A DNA stretch of 64,000 nucleotides from Gammaproteobacteria bacterium (GCA_028870845.1 JAGWOR010000004.1:30887-94886); one strand, 5' to 3'; shown: positions 42,846-52,660, counted from the first letter of the stretch. Notes: a model not told the origin generated them from the sequence alone. Translations and numbers: made by a program.

Positions 42846-43845
42846 CGCCAGACAGATTCGGCCGCGCCCGGCAGAACCGGTAGCGGCTCGGGCCAAGCGT
42901 GCTGGCATGCTTGCGGCCTTGATGCTGGCCGTGCTGCTGCCAGGCTGCGGCAGCCGCCCAGTACGCCAACCGGCAGTGGTGGTAAACAGCAATGCCGACA
43001 TGGCACTCGGCATGCGCGCATACCAGGACGATAATTATTCGGAAGCGCGCAACTACTTCTCGCGCGCGCTGGCTCAATACCGCAGCGTGGATGAGCGCAG
43101 CGGAGAACTGTATGCCCTCATTGACCTGGCGGACAGCGCGCTCGGCCAGGGTGATTTTGCCGCGGCCCGCAGTTACCTGGCTGCAACCGATGCCATCACA
43201 AATGCACAACAGCATGCGGACCTGAAAGCACGCGTCGGCTTGCTGCAGGCCTACGCCGACCTCCAGGCCGGCGACGATCAAAAGGCGGTCGCGCAGCTGG
43301 ACGCCTTGTTAAACACACCAAACCTGCCTGCCAATATCAGTAAGGCGGCGCTGTTCGCCCGCACCCAGGGGGCATTTGACCTGAAAGCGGCCGATGCCAA
43401 TGAATGGATGGGTAAACTGGGCACGGCGCTGGCAAACAACCCCGACACTCTCAGCAAAGCGCGCTATCAGCGGCTTCAGGCATTGGCAGCTCAAACCGGA
43501 GGCGATGACCATCAAGCAACCCAATTGTACGCAGCCGCCCTGGACGCCTATCGTGGCATTTATTACCGTCCTGGAATCGCCGCCACACTCGAGGAATGGG
43601 CCGGGTTGAATATGCGCCAAAAGGATTGGACCGGTGCCCGCGGACATTTACAGCGCGCCCTCGATGTCCGGCTTTCCATGTATGACCGAACCCATTCGAT
43701 CCGCGACCTGGACAACCTGGCGCTGGTGGACTCAGCACTTGGCGCCCAAAGCGCTGCGAAACAAGCAGCGCAACTGGCTGAATACCTCCGAAATGGCGGC
43801 AACCCCGGGCAACTGCCGGCGCTGAATAATCAGCCAGGAAACTGA
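42838..43845 (+). CDS. TPR-like lipoprotein of the MCE transporter operon
   Basis: 335 residues from ATG 42838, overlapping the mlaD stop. ATG 42907 (MLAALMLAVLLPGCGS) would give a more usual signal peptide. The lipobox is LPGC. The mature protein is helical with TPR-like repeats (MALGMRAYQDDNYSEARNYF, DLADSALGQGDFAAARSYLA, WAGLNMRQKDWTGARGHLQR). Mla systems normally encode a small periplasmic carrier (MlaC) and an anti-sigma-like MlaB at this place; neither is present. This lipoprotein may be the outer-membrane partner. It ends three bases from the marC stop. Confidence 0.75.
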   Translation: MIDARQIRPRPAEPVAARAKRAGMLAALMLAVLLPGCGSRPVRQPAVVVNSNADMALGMRAYQDDNYSEARNYFSRALAQYRSVDERSGELYALIDLADSALGQGDFAAARSYLAATDAITNAQQHADLKARVGLLQAYADLQAGDDQKAVAQLDALLNTPNLPANISKAALFARTQGAFDLKAADANEWMGKLGTALANNPDTLSKARYQRLQALAAQTGGDDHQATQLYAAALDAYRGIYYRPGIAATLEEWAGLNMRQKDWTGARGHLQRALDVRLSMYDRTHSIRDLDNLALVDSALGAQSAAKQAAQLAEYLRNGGNPGQLPALNNQPGN

Positions 43846-43848
43846 TGT

Positions 43849-44475
43849 TTATCTCAGTAAGCCAGCGCGAACTCCGTCAATCACAAATTGCACCGCCAGG
43901 GCCGCGAGAATTACCCCCAGCAGGCGTCCCACCACGTTGGCGCCGGTTTCACCCAATAACTTCATCAAACGTGCGGCCAGCAACAGGCACGCTAAAGTTA
44001 CCGCCAGCACCAGCAGCAGCACCGTAAGCATGCCGGCAAAAACCAGCGGCTGCCCGCGGGCCTCGCTCACCATCAGCAGGATGGTGGCCAGCGCACCGGG
44101 ACCGGCGATCAGCGGAAAAGCCAGCGGGAACACCGAGATATCCTCCTTGTAGCGCGCCTCGGCCTCTTCCCGGGTGGTGGCGGAACGGCCACCGGACTGG
44201 CGTGCGAACACCATGTCGATGGCGATCAGAAACAGCAGCACCCCGCCGGCGATCTTGAAAGCCGGGATGGTGATGCCCAAAGCCTTGAGCAGCCAATCGC
44301 CGATAAATGCAAACAGCAGCAGGATCAGGGCCGCAAGCGCCGTGCCTTTGATGGCCATGCGCCGCCGGTGGACCAGGCTGCTGCCACTGGTCAAGGCGCC
44401 GAACATGGGCGTGACACCGATGGGATCCACCACCACGAACAGCACAATGAACATGTTGACCAGTTTTTCCAGCAT
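43849..44475 (-). CDS. MarC-family integral membrane protein
   Basis: 208 residues with six membrane segments. Features are MFIVLFVVVDPIGVTPMFGA at the N-terminus and FPLAFPLIAGPGALATILLM in the second half, the two related half-sites of the family, and NVVGRLLGVILAALAVQFVI at the end. The family was once linked to multiple antibiotic resistance, but its transport function is not established. Single gene. Confidence 0.9.
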   Translation of the reverse strand: MLEKLVNMFIVLFVVVDPIGVTPMFGALTSGSSLVHRRRMAIKGTALAALILLLFAFIGDWLLKALGITIPAFKIAGGVLLFLIAIDMVFARQSGGRSATTREEAEARYKEDISVFPLAFPLIAGPGALATILLMVSEARGQPLVFAGMLTVLLLVLAVTLACLLLAARLMKLLGETGANVVGRLLGVILAALAVQFVIDGVRAGLLR

Positions 44476-44595
44476 CGTTGCCAGTTACGTATGCCAAATT
44501 ATGAAGATTTACACATGACTAGCTTATCAAGCTGGACTCATTCTTAAAATGCGACTTAGCCCACAAGCGAAGTTGCATTTGTCACATTTTCCCAC

Positions 44596-44624
44596 TTGCT
44601 TTGCAGCAATTCTGGTTTTATAAC
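44596..44624 (+). promoter_or_regulatory. Possible promoter of the small acidic protein gene
   Basis: TTGCTT (44596-44601), 17 bases, TATAAC (44619-44624). The start point near 44631 lies 44 bases before the ATG at 44675. Confidence 0.35.
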
Positions 44625-44674
44625 ATAGGCGCCGGTAACCAATGATTGCTGCGGCGCTATGCAAGCACTGTGCC

Positions 44675-44968
44675 ATGGACAATGAACCATTAAAACCAAA
44701 CGTTGGGGAATGGTACGCCAACACACAGGGCGTAACCTTCGAGGTGGTTGCCGTGGATGACGAAGACGGTAGCATCGGCGTGCAATATTTCGATGGCACC
44801 CTCGAAGAACTGGATACGGATGCCTGGCAGGAGCTGCGGGCCAGGCCGGTAGACCCGCCGGAAGACTGGTCAGGGTCGCTGGACATGGAGCGCGAGGATT
44901 ACGGCGTAGACCTGGACGAGGAACGCCATGAGATGTGGGCGAATCCACTCGATCAATTGGACCGCTGA
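44675..44968 (+). CDS. Small acidic conserved hypothetical protein, 97 aa
   Basis: Starts MDNEPLKPNVGEWYANTQGV at ATG 44675; an earlier in-frame ATG (44642) would add eleven Cys/His-containing residues that do not look conserved. The core VGEWYANTQGVTFEVVAVDD, IGVQYFDGTLEELD and DWSGSLDMEREDYGVDLD suggests a small beta-rich fold with many acidic residues. It is a recurrent type in Gammaproteobacteria without a known role. No signal peptide. Confidence 0.7.
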   Translation: MDNEPLKPNVGEWYANTQGVTFEVVAVDDEDGSIGVQYFDGTLEELDTDAWQELRARPVDPPEDWSGSLDMEREDYGVDLDEERHEMWANPLDQLDR

Positions 44969-44984
44969 TCCTGATAGAAACTGA

Positions 44985-45353
44985 TTAAGCCCTAGTCTCA
45001 CTGCTGAAAAACGCCACCACCATACCGTCTTCCACCGCGATTTTTACCGACTGCAATGAACGGCCGGGGCAAGGTCCGGCCACACACAACCCGGTCGCCG
45101 GGTTGAACAGCGCACCGTGCGCGGAACACATGATCAGCGATTTGTCGCGTGTCAGGAAAGCATCCGGTTTCCAGTTGAGGAAATTGCCGGCATGCGGGCA
45201 GACATTATGGTATGCGTGCAAGGCACCAGCATGTCGCACCAGGAAACATTCGTCCGGGAAGCGCGCGCCCGGTGGAGAAAACCCCAGAGCCCCCGGGTCC
45301 GGAATATCCGCCAGCGGGCAGATGACGTGGCGTAAGGTTTGCGGCGGACTCAT
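44985..45353 (-). CDS. Rieske-type [2Fe-2S] ferredoxin-like protein
   Basis: 122 residues from ATG 45353 (MSPPQTLRHVICPLADIPDP); an ATG seven codons earlier is possible. The cluster ligands are CPHAG and CSAHGA (CxH...CxxH). There is no membrane anchor, so it is a soluble electron carrier or the ferredoxin part of an oxygenase. Its partner is not obvious in the window. Divergent from the NTF2-like gene with 71 bases between. Confidence 0.85.
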   Translation of the reverse strand: MSPPQTLRHVICPLADIPDPGALGFSPPGARFPDECFLVRHAGALHAYHNVCPHAGNFLNWKPDAFLTRDKSLIMCSAHGALFNPATGLCVAGPCPGRSLQSVKIAVEDGMVVAFFSSETRA

Positions 45354-45424
45354 ACGTAGCGGGGTACTTTGCACGCTTTTGAGATTTCTTTTATCGTCAT
45401 TGTTCCAATCCGCGTGGTCAATCT

Positions 45425-45838
45425 ATGTTTGCTACCCCTGACGAAGCCGAAGCCGCATTTTACACGGCCTTTGCCGATACCAATGTGGAAGCCATGATGA
45501 AAGTCTGGTTGGCAAGTGAATCGGTCATCTGCGTGCATCCGGTGGGGCCGAAAGTCACCGGACATGAGGCGGTGCGCGCCGCATGGGCCGAGATGTTCCG
45601 CGAAGGCACCAGCTTGCGGTTCCGGCTGGCCGAAATCAGCCGTACCCAGGATGCCCTGCTGGCAGTACACGTGCTCAATGAATACATCAGCGTGCCCGGA
45701 GAAACTACCGAGCGCCACCCCATGGTGGCCACCAACATCTACCAGCTTACCCAGGACGGCTGGCGCATGATTCTGCACCATGCCTCACCCATCGCCGTGC
45801 AGAACCCCATGCAAAAGCCGACAGGCCGCTTGCACTAG
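45425..45838 (+). CDS. SnoaL/NTF2-like protein
   Basis: 137 residues. It begins MFATPDEAEAAFYTAFADTN and includes WLASESVICVHPVGPKVTGH and GWRMILHHASPIAV, the cone-shaped SnoaL_3 fold. Such proteins act as small-molecule isomerases or ligand binders; many have unknown substrates. The conserved HP and HHAS residues line the pocket in the family. Confidence 0.82.
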   Translation: MFATPDEAEAAFYTAFADTNVEAMMKVWLASESVICVHPVGPKVTGHEAVRAAWAEMFREGTSLRFRLAEISRTQDALLAVHVLNEYISVPGETTERHPMVATNIYQLTQDGWRMILHHASPIAVQNPMQKPTGRLH

Positions 45839-45847
45839 GCATTTGCA

Positions 45848-47140
45848 TCAGGCGGTTTGCGGGGCATTGCGGTATTCAACTTCATCGATGCGCCTGCGCA
45901 GTAACACCAGCAATGCCAGTCCCGGCAATGCCAGCAACGTGCTCACGATAAACAGCGCGCTCCAGCCGGAGTATTGCACCAGATAACCGGCGGGCGGCCC
46001 CAGGAACACCCGGGAGATGGAATCCAGCGTAGACAGCAATGCGAACTGGAAAGCGGTATAGCGGTGATCGCAAAGCGCCATGAGGTAGGCGATGAACGCC
46101 GCGGTACCCATGCCCCAAGCGAGATTCTGCACACCCACTGCTAACACCATGCCCAGATAACTGTGACCGGCTTTGGACAATGCCAGGAACGCCAGGATCG
46201 AAGCTGCCTGCAGAATACCGAAGTAAAACAGCGCGCGGTACAGCGACAGGCGTGCCATGAATATACCGCCAAGAAAAATGCCCACGATGGTGGCAGCGAT
46301 GCCAAAACCCTTGTTGACTACGCCCACGTCGGTGGCGGTGAAATGCAGCCCCTCTATGAGAAAAGCATTGGTTAGCTGGCCTGAGAACCAATCGCCGAAT
46401 TTGTACAGCACCACCAGCAGCAGCAGCCAAACGGCGCCACGCCTGGTTATCAGTTCCTGCAGTGGCGTAACTACCGCATCAACCAGGGTGCGTGGAGCCA
46501 GCACTTCTTGTTCCGCTTCCGGTCCCGCAAAGGTGGGTAGCGTGGCGGCCAGCATCAGCAGCGCCATTAAAAAATAACTATTCCGCCAGCCGATGCGGTC
46601 TGAAAGGATCAGCACTACTGCGCCGGCCACGATCATGGCAAGGCGGTAGCCGCCGGCCTGAACCGCGGCTCCCAAACCGCGTTCCGCGGGACGCAAGATG
46701 TCGGTGAAATAGGCGTTATAGACGATGTCCTGGGAAGCGGATGCAAACGCCAGCGCGAACGCCAGAATAGCCATGCGCCACAGGTGATTCAGCGGATCGG
46801 TGACCGCCATGCCCGCCAATATCAACGCCAATAACAGCTGGGTGAGCAGGATCCAGCCACGGCGCCTGCCCAGAAACGGCGGCACATAGCGGTCCATAAA
46901 TGGTGCCCACAGGAACTTAAGTGAGTACGGCAGACCCACCAGCGTAAACAGTCCGATGGTCGAGATATTCACGTGCAGTGTCGCCATCCACGCCTGCAGG
47001 GTGCTGCCGGACAGTGCCAGAGGCAGGCCCGATGAAAAACCCAGCAGCAGAGTGATGCCTATGCGTCGATTCCAGCAGGTGCGCATCAGTGACGCAAGCG
47101 CATTCAACTTGGGCGCGGGTGTTGGCGATGGACTGGTCAC
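45848..47140 (-). CDS. ampG: AmpG-family muropeptide permease (MFS)
   Basis: 430 residues, twelve membrane segments. FSSGLPLALSGSTLQAWMAT and LKFLWAPFMDRYVPPFLGRR are typical of AmpG, with FASASQDIVYNAYFTDILRP and EGLHFTATDVGVVNKGFGI following. It imports anhydro-muropeptides for cell-wall recycling. This fits anmK elsewhere in the window, which handles the recycled sugar. The start codon overlaps the xthA stop (ATGA). Confidence 0.9.
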   Translation of the reverse strand: MTSPSPTPAPKLNALASLMRTCWNRRIGITLLLGFSSGLPLALSGSTLQAWMATLHVNISTIGLFTLVGLPYSLKFLWAPFMDRYVPPFLGRRRGWILLTQLLLALILAGMAVTDPLNHLWRMAILAFALAFASASQDIVYNAYFTDILRPAERGLGAAVQAGGYRLAMIVAGAVVLILSDRIGWRNSYFLMALLMLAATLPTFAGPEAEQEVLAPRTLVDAVVTPLQELITRRGAVWLLLLVVLYKFGDWFSGQLTNAFLIEGLHFTATDVGVVNKGFGIAATIVGIFLGGIFMARLSLYRALFYFGILQAASILAFLALSKAGHSYLGMVLAVGVQNLAWGMGTAAFIAYLMALCDHRYTAFQFALLSTLDSISRVFLGPPAGYLVQYSGWSALFIVSTLLALPGLALLVLLRRRIDEVEYRNAPQTA

Positions 47141-47910
47141 AGGCTGCAGTCGTAATCCATGATCAGCGGTGCATGATCGGAAAACCGCTGGTCTTTGTAG
47201 ATCTGGGCTTTTTTTACTGCATGCCTGAGACCGGGCGTGATGATCTGGTAATCAATGCGCCAGCCGACGTTCTTGGCCCAGGCCTGACCGCGGTTTGACC
47301 ACCAGGTGTACTGTTCCGGACGCGGGTCGATGCTGCGGAAGCCATCAACAAAACCCGCCGGTCCCAGCAGCTCGTCCATCCAGGCACGCTCGTGGGGCAG
47401 GAATCCGGAATTTTTCTGGTTGCCCTTCCAGTTCTTCAGGTCAATCTCCTTGTGGGCGATATTCCAGTCGCCGCACAGGATGTATTCACGCTTCCTGCGG
47501 CGCAGGGATTTCAGATATGGCATGAAGGCTTTCAGGAAACGATCCTTGGAAGCCTGACGTTCCGGTCCGGCAGAACCGGATGGCAGATACAGGGATACCA
47601 CCGACAGATGCTGGAAACGCGCTTCCAGATAACGTCCCTCGCTGTCGAATTCCTTCACCCCGAAGCCGGTAATCACTTCCTGTGGCTCGGTGCGCGCGAA
47701 CAATGCGGTGCCCGCATAGCCTTTTTTCTTGGCATCGAAATAGAAACAATGATGCTCGTCGGGCCGATACGCCGCATCGCTGAGCTGGCCTTCCTGAGCC
47801 TTGGTTTCCTGCAGGCAAATCACGTCGGCACGCTGGTGGGGCAGCCACTCGAACAGGCCTTTGCGCGCTGCAGAGCGGATGCCGTTGGCATTGAGACTGA
47901 TGATGCGCAT
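47137..47910 (-). CDS. xthA: Exodeoxyribonuclease III
   Basis: 257 residues from ATG 47910 (MRIISLNANGIRSAARKGLF), with GAGG five bases upstream; a GTG two codons earlier overlaps that site. The catalytic set is complete: NANG, LQETKA, GDWNIAHKEIDLKNWKGNQK, and SDHAPLIMDY. It is an AP endonuclease and 3'-5' exonuclease of base excision repair. Co-translated with ampG and divergent from pyrE, a usual order. Confidence 0.93.
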   Translation of the reverse strand: MRIISLNANGIRSAARKGLFEWLPHQRADVICLQETKAQEGQLSDAAYRPDEHHCFYFDAKKKGYAGTALFARTEPQEVITGFGVKEFDSEGRYLEARFQHLSVVSLYLPSGSAGPERQASKDRFLKAFMPYLKSLRRRKREYILCGDWNIAHKEIDLKNWKGNQKNSGFLPHERAWMDELLGPAGFVDGFRSIDPRPEQYTWWSNRGQAWAKNVGWRIDYQIITPGLRHAVKKAQIYKDQRFSDHAPLIMDYDCSL

Positions 47911-48037
47911 GCACACCTCGACGAAAATTTAACCAAACTCACGCTCAACAACCGCTAACCCCCGAGCAATCCATGGGTCCGCGCCGTAACGAAGCGTGTA
48001 TCATACTCGAGCATCCCATCGGTTACGGAACCCAGGC

Positions 48038-48679
48038 ATGCGTGATTACCAGCGCCAATTCCTGGAACTCGCCCTCGAGCGCGGCGTCCTGCGTTTTGGT
48101 GATTTCACCCTCAAATCCGGACGCAAAAGCCCGTATTTTTTCAATGCCGGATTGTTCAACAGCGGCGCTTCCCTGGCTGCGCTCGGCCGTTGCTACGCCC
48201 GCACCATCGTAGACGCCGGCTTCCGGTTCGACATGCTGTTCGGGCCCGCTTATAAAGGCATTCCGCTGGTGGCGGCGACCGCCACCGCCCTGGCCGAGCA
48301 TCATGGTCTCGACCTGCCCTGGTGTTTCAATCGCAAGGAAGCCAAGGACCACGGCGAAGGCGGGCAGCTGGTGGGTGCGCCGCTGCAAGGGCGGGTGTTG
48401 ATCGTGGACGACGTCATTACCGCAGGCACCGCCATGCGTGAATCGCTGTCCATAATTCGTGCTGCCGGCGCCCACCCCGTGGGCGTGGTGATCGCCCTCG
48501 ACCGCCAGGAACGCGGTCAGGGAACAAAATCCGCGATCCAGGAGCTGCGGGATGCAGAAACGCTGGAAGTGGCCTGCATCGTGCGGCTTGACGATGTCAT
48601 CGGCTGGCTGCAGACACGCCCGGAGATGGGGGCAGTGCTTGCACGATTGGATTCCTATCGCCAGCAATTCGGCGCCTGA
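48038..48679 (+). CDS. pyrE: Orotate phosphoribosyltransferase
   Basis: 213 residues from ATG 48038 ([20 protein letters not shown]); earlier starts add a leader unlike the family. Features are [20 protein letters not shown], the substrate loop [17 protein letters not shown], and the PRPP motif [18 protein letters not shown]. It makes orotidine monophosphate in pyrimidine synthesis. I found no attenuator hairpin with a T-run before it. Confidence 0.94.
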   Translation: MRDYQRQFLELALERGVLRFGDFTLKSGRKSPYFFNAGLFNSGASLAALGRCYARTIVDAGFRFDMLFGPAYKGIPLVAATATALAEHHGLDLPWCFNRKEAKDHGEGGQLVGAPLQGRVLIVDDVITAGTAMRESLSIIRAAGAHPVGVVIALDRQERGQGTKSAIQELRDAETLEVACIVRLDDVIGWLQTRPEMGAVLARLDSYRQQFGA

Positions 48680-48700
48680 AACCGCCGGCTGGCGGGCCGG

Positions 48701-48709
48701 TGATATACT
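48701..48709 (+). promoter_or_regulatory. Extended minus-10 promoter of the DUF4124 gene
   Basis: TGATATACT has the TG-n-TATACT form, so a minus-35 is not needed. The start point near 48716 leaves a 32-base leader to the ATG at 48748. Confidence 0.45.
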
Positions 48710-48747
48710 TTTAAGCCTTAAATCACGGCATATACGGCGGCAACCCG

Positions 48748-49404
48748 ATGAAACCACTCAATTTTTCACTGATTTTCTGCGCACTGCTTGCAGCGTGCCT
48801 GATGTCGGGTGCGCAGGCAGCGGGGGAGAAAGGCCAGACACTCTATAAATGGGTGGACAAGAACGGCGTGGTGCACTACGGCCAAAGTGTGCCGCCGGAA
48901 TACGCCAACCAGCAATTACAGGTGCTGAACAACCAGGGCGTCACCGTTCAGACCATCGCCGCCCCCAAGACCGCCGAGGAACTTGCCAAGGAAAAACAGG
49001 ACAAACTGGAAGCCGCGGCCAAAGCCAAGCAGCTGAAAGAACAGCATGAAAACGACCAGATGCTGCTGGACACCTATACCTCGGTGAGCGACATCGAGCG
49101 CGACCGCAACAGCCGGCTGAGCGCCATCGATGCGCAAATCAAATTCATCAATAATTCCATCACCGGTCTGCAGGGCGCACTGATCGGCTATAAAAACCAG
49201 GAAGATAAGTTTGCCAAACAACACAAACCAGTACCCGCGTACCTGCAGAAGGACATGCAGAATACCCGGGAACAGCTGGAGACCAACCAGAAATACCTGC
49301 TTGAGCAGCAGCAGAACGAGCAACAAGTAAAAGCCAGGTACAGCGGCTACATCAAGCGCTATCAGCAGCTGACAGGCCAGAATTCCCCCGGCGGCGGTAA
49401 CTAA
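48748..49404 (+). CDS. Exported DUF4124-domain coiled-coil protein
   Basis: 218 residues. The signal peptide ends at about AQA (residue 25). The DUF4124 domain reads LYKWVDKNGVVHYGQSVPPE. A long charged coiled coil follows (KEKQDKLEAAAKAKQLKEQH, LEQQQNEQQVKARY), ending in a Gly-rich tail. The domain is common in Gammaproteobacteria, in periplasmic proteins with no assigned function. A role at the envelope is all the sequence supports. Confidence 0.85.
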   Translation: MKPLNFSLIFCALLAACLMSGAQAAGEKGQTLYKWVDKNGVVHYGQSVPPEYANQQLQVLNNQGVTVQTIAAPKTAEELAKEKQDKLEAAAKAKQLKEQHENDQMLLDTYTSVSDIERDRNSRLSAIDAQIKFINNSITGLQGALIGYKNQEDKFAKQHKPVPAYLQKDMQNTREQLETNQKYLLEQQQNEQQVKARYSGYIKRYQQLTGQNSPGGGN

Positions 49405-49451
49405 TACAGCCTGCTGTTTCAGTACCCAAGTCCTGGTTCCAGGCAGGTTGG

Positions 49452-49907
49452 CTAACCACTGCCTGAATGACCAAAACCGCCGGCGCCGCGCGCGCTGGCA
49501 TCAAACTCGGTAACCACCTCGAAGCCGGCGCGCACTACCGGCACGATCACCATCTGCGCGATGCGCTCCCCGGGCTGGATGGTGAACTCGCTGCGGCCGC
49601 GGTTCCAGCAGGAAACCATCACCTCGCCCTGGTAATCCGAATCGATCAGGCCCACCAGATTGCCCAGCACAATGCCGTGTTTGTGGCCAAGACCGGATCG
49701 CGGCAACAACATGGCGGCATAACCATGGTCTTCAATATGGATGGCTATACCGGAAGGAATCAGCGCAGTATCACCGGGTTTCAGCAGCAACGGATCCTTG
49801 AGACAGGCGCGCAAATCCATCCCGGCGGATCCCGCAGTGGCGTATTGCGGCAGGGGAAACTGCGCGCCAATCCGCGCATCCAGAATTTTCACTTTAATTG
49901 TGCGCAT
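49452..49907 (-). CDS. dut: Deoxyuridine 5'-triphosphate nucleotidohydrolase
   Basis: 151 residues from ATG 49907 ([20 protein letters not shown]). All five dUTPase motifs are visible: [44 protein letters not shown] and [10 protein letters not shown]. It hydrolyses dUTP to dUMP, supplying dTMP synthesis and keeping uracil out of DNA. It follows coaBC after 41 bases, a usual pairing. Confidence 0.95.
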   Translation of the reverse strand: MRTIKVKILDARIGAQFPLPQYATAGSAGMDLRACLKDPLLLKPGDTALIPSGIAIHIEDHGYAAMLLPRSGLGHKHGIVLGNLVGLIDSDYQGEVMVSCWNRGRSEFTIQPGERIAQMVIVPVVRAGFEVVTEFDASARGAGGFGHSGSG

Positions 49908-49948
49908 CGCGCGGCTCCCGGCAGCAGCGAACAAGAAATCAAAACTCG

Positions 49949-51142
49949 TCAGCGATGATTCGCGTAACGCTCGGCGATCAGCCTGACCAGCTGGCGTGCC
50001 AGCACCAGCTTTTGTGCCGTGCCAAGTTCAGCCATTCCGCCTTTCCAGTACACGGACAAGGCATTTTCCTGGCTTTCGAAACCACGGCCCGGACCCACCC
50101 AATTTGCGGCAATCATGTCCAAATGTTTGGCTGTCAGCTTGGCACGTGCATTTTCGGCAAGTCTTTCAGTTTCGGCGGCGAATCCCACGGTGAACGGCCG
50201 CGGTTTGCTCGCCGCCACCTGCGCCAGGATATCCGGGGTTCGCGCCAGTTTCAGCTCCAGACTGTCACTGCGTTTCTTGATTTTGTCGCGCGCCACACGC
50301 ACCGGCGCGTAGTCGGAAACCGCCGCGGCAGCGATGAAAATCTGCATGCTTTCCAATTCATCCATGACCGCAGCACGCATTTGTGCGGCGGTTTCCACAT
50401 CCACGCGCCGCACATCCCGGGGTGTGGCCAGGGCTACCGGACCGCTTACCAGCGTGACCTCGGCACCGGCCTCGGCGGCGGCGCGCGCGACGGCAAAACC
50501 CATCTTGCCGGAACTGCGATTGCTCACATAACGCACTGGATCCAGCGGCTCACGCGTCGGACCGGCAGTTACCATCACCTTCACCCCCTTGAGTACGGCA
50601 TCGCCTTCGTCCTTAAGGGCGGCGACGATCTCAGCGGGTTCCAGCATGCGCCCCATGCCAGTCTCACCCTCCGCCAGTGCGCCCGAAACCGGTCCCAACA
50701 GGCGCACACCGCGCTGCCTGAGCAGGCGAAGGTTTTCCTGGGTTGCGGCGTTTTCCCACATCAGCCAATTCATGGCCGGGGCCGCAACAATCGGTGCCTC
50801 GGTTGCCAGACACAGGGTGGTCAGCAGGTCATCGGCATGGCCGTGGGCCAAACGCGCCAGGAAACTTGCCGTGGCCGGAGCCACCAGTACCAGTTGCGCC
50901 CAGCGCGCCAGTTCGATGTGCCCCATGGCATGTTCCGCCTGCATGTCCCACAGATCGGTGCGCACACTGCGGCCGGAAAGTGTCTGGAACGTCAATGGCG
51001 TGACAAAACGCTGCGCCCCCTGGGTCATAACCACCTGTACCTGGGCGCCGGTCTCCATCAGACGCCGAACCAGGTCCGGAGACTTGCAAGCGGCAATGCC
51101 GCCAGTGATACCCAGCAGGATGCGTTTACCGGCCGATAGCAT
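49949..51142 (-). CDS. coaBC: Bifunctional phosphopantothenoylcysteine decarboxylase / phosphopantothenate-cysteine ligase
   Basis: 397 residues. The N-terminal flavin decarboxylase (CoaC) has [20 protein letters not shown], catalytic His in [12 protein letters not shown], and [20 protein letters not shown]. The C-terminal ligase (CoaB) has [40 protein letters not shown] and KIKK. It makes 4'-phosphopantetheine for coenzyme A in two steps. First gene of the coaBC-dut pair. Confidence 0.95.
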   Translation of the reverse strand: MLSAGKRILLGITGGIAACKSPDLVRRLMETGAQVQVVMTQGAQRFVTPLTFQTLSGRSVRTDLWDMQAEHAMGHIELARWAQLVLVAPATASFLARLAHGHADDLLTTLCLATEAPIVAAPAMNWLMWENAATQENLRLLRQRGVRLLGPVSGALAEGETGMGRMLEPAEIVAALKDEGDAVLKGVKVMVTAGPTREPLDPVRYVSNRSSGKMGFAVARAAAEAGAEVTLVSGPVALATPRDVRRVDVETAAQMRAAVMDELESMQIFIAAAAVSDYAPVRVARDKIKKRSDSLELKLARTPDILAQVAASKPRPFTVGFAAETERLAENARAKLTAKHLDMIAANWVGPGRGFESQENALSVYWKGGMAELGTAQKLVLARQLVRLIAERYANHR

Positions 51143-51226
51143 GCCAGTGACTCAAAAAAAGGGCATACAGGTTACTCCACAGCAGTACCTGGACCAAGCA
51201 ACCAGGGCCTTTGTTACACTGCCCGC

Positions 51227-52660
51227 ATGAGTACGCCGGAAACCTGGTTTAAACAAGGTGAATCGCTGCTGGCCGCCAACCAATATGGCAGCACTGGATT
51301 CAGCCAGGGCCTTGAACTGCTCAAAAAATCGGCGGCCGCTGGATTTATCGATGCGCAAGTGACGCTCGGACACGTGCATGCACAGGTGCACTTGCTGCCC
51401 AACGCCTTCCAGGAAGCTGCCCGCTGGTACCAACTTGCGGCCGAACGCGGCCATCCCATGGCCCAGGACCGGCTCGCGGATCTTTTCATGCTCGGCCGGG
51501 GGGTTTCGCAAAGCGACGCACAGGCATTCGCCTGGTATGCGCGTACCGCCGCCCAGGCATACGCCATGGCGCAGTGCAACCTCGCGTACATGCACTCGCA
51601 AGGCCTGGGCACACCAGTGGACCAGGAGGCGGCCACCAGCATGTTCTTGCGAGCCGCCGCCCAGGGCGAAGCGCGCGCCTACTTCAACCTGGGATTGAGG
51701 TACTACGTCGGGCTGGGAGCGCTGGCAGGTCCGGTGCACGCCTGCGCCTGGATGAGCAATGCCGCACGGCTGAATTACCCGACTGCCAGAACCGAGCTCG
51801 AAAGCATGCGTGCCAGTCTGAATGATGCGCAGCGTGTCCAGGCACGCGAGCTCGCGGCGCTTATCGAAGCCAACTTCGAGGCTCTGCAATACCGGCTCGG
51901 CCGCACACCCGGCGCCACGTCGTCGATTGAAACCTACCGGCAAACCGTGGAAGAGAATTTTGCTTCCTTGGCGGTGCCTGAACTCGCGCTCGATGCGGCC
52001 AAACGCCTGCATGGCGCAGGCCGGAATAATTCAAAGGACGCGGCTCAACCGCAACCTGGACAGCCGGACACCGTCAACCAACAACCGCGAATTTTCACGC
52101 TGATGGAATTCGTCTCCAAAGCCGAAGCTGCACACCTCATGGCGCTGGCGCTGCTGAACATGAAATCCTCGGCGGAAACCGTGCGCGACCAGCTGTCACA
52201 GGAACATACCGCATTCACCGGTCACTCCGCCAACTTTCATCTGGTGTTCTGCGATGCCGTGGTGCGCAATCTGGAACGCCGCATCGCCTCAGCATTCAAT
52301 CTGCCGGTGGAACACGTTGAACCCATCTCGGTCCTCCGCTATCAGCATTCACACCAATATGCAGCGCATGTGGATTATTTTGACGAGGCACGCCTGGAAT
52401 ATAACCGCCGCATCGGAGACAAATCCGGACAGCGCATCGCCTCTTTCCTGGTCTATCTGCAGGCCCCGGAAGCCGGCGGCCAGACCCATTACCTGAAGCT
52501 CAAGCTCAAGGTCGAGGGCAAACCACGCATGGCGCTATGCCATTTCAACCTGACGTCCGAAGGTGCCACCGATCCCATGACGCTGCATACCGGCGAACCG
52601 GTGATTGCCGGCGAGAAATGGCTGGCACGCACCACCTTGAGGGAAAAACCGTTTTTCTAA
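51227..52660 (+). CDS. Sel1-repeat protein with C-terminal prolyl-4-hydroxylase-type oxygenase domain
   Basis: 477 residues. The first 200 contain about four Sel1-like repeats (AARWYQLAAERGHPMAQDRL, ADLFMLGRGVSQSDAQAFAW, YMHSQGLGTPVDQEAATSMF). The C-terminal 190 are a 2-oxoglutarate/Fe(II) dioxygenase of the P4Hc type. Iron ligands are H381 and D383 (AAHVDYF) and H454 (MTLHTGEP), and the 2-oxoglutarate-binding Lys is K464 in GEKW. It probably hydroxylates a protein residue, with the repeats as a docking platform. The substrate is unknown. Confidence 0.85.
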   Translation: MSTPETWFKQGESLLAANQYGSTGFSQGLELLKKSAAAGFIDAQVTLGHVHAQVHLLPNAFQEAARWYQLAAERGHPMAQDRLADLFMLGRGVSQSDAQAFAWYARTAAQAYAMAQCNLAYMHSQGLGTPVDQEAATSMFLRAAAQGEARAYFNLGLRYYVGLGALAGPVHACAWMSNAARLNYPTARTELESMRASLNDAQRVQARELAALIEANFEALQYRLGRTPGATSSIETYRQTVEENFASLAVPELALDAAKRLHGAGRNNSKDAAQPQPGQPDTVNQQPRIFTLMEFVSKAEAAHLMALALLNMKSSAETVRDQLSQEHTAFTGHSANFHLVFCDAVVRNLERRIASAFNLPVEHVEPISVLRYQHSHQYAAHVDYFDEARLEYNRRIGDKSGQRIASFLVYLQAPEAGGQTHYLKLKLKVEGKPRMALCHFNLTSEGATDPMTLHTGEPVIAGEKWLARTTLREKPFF

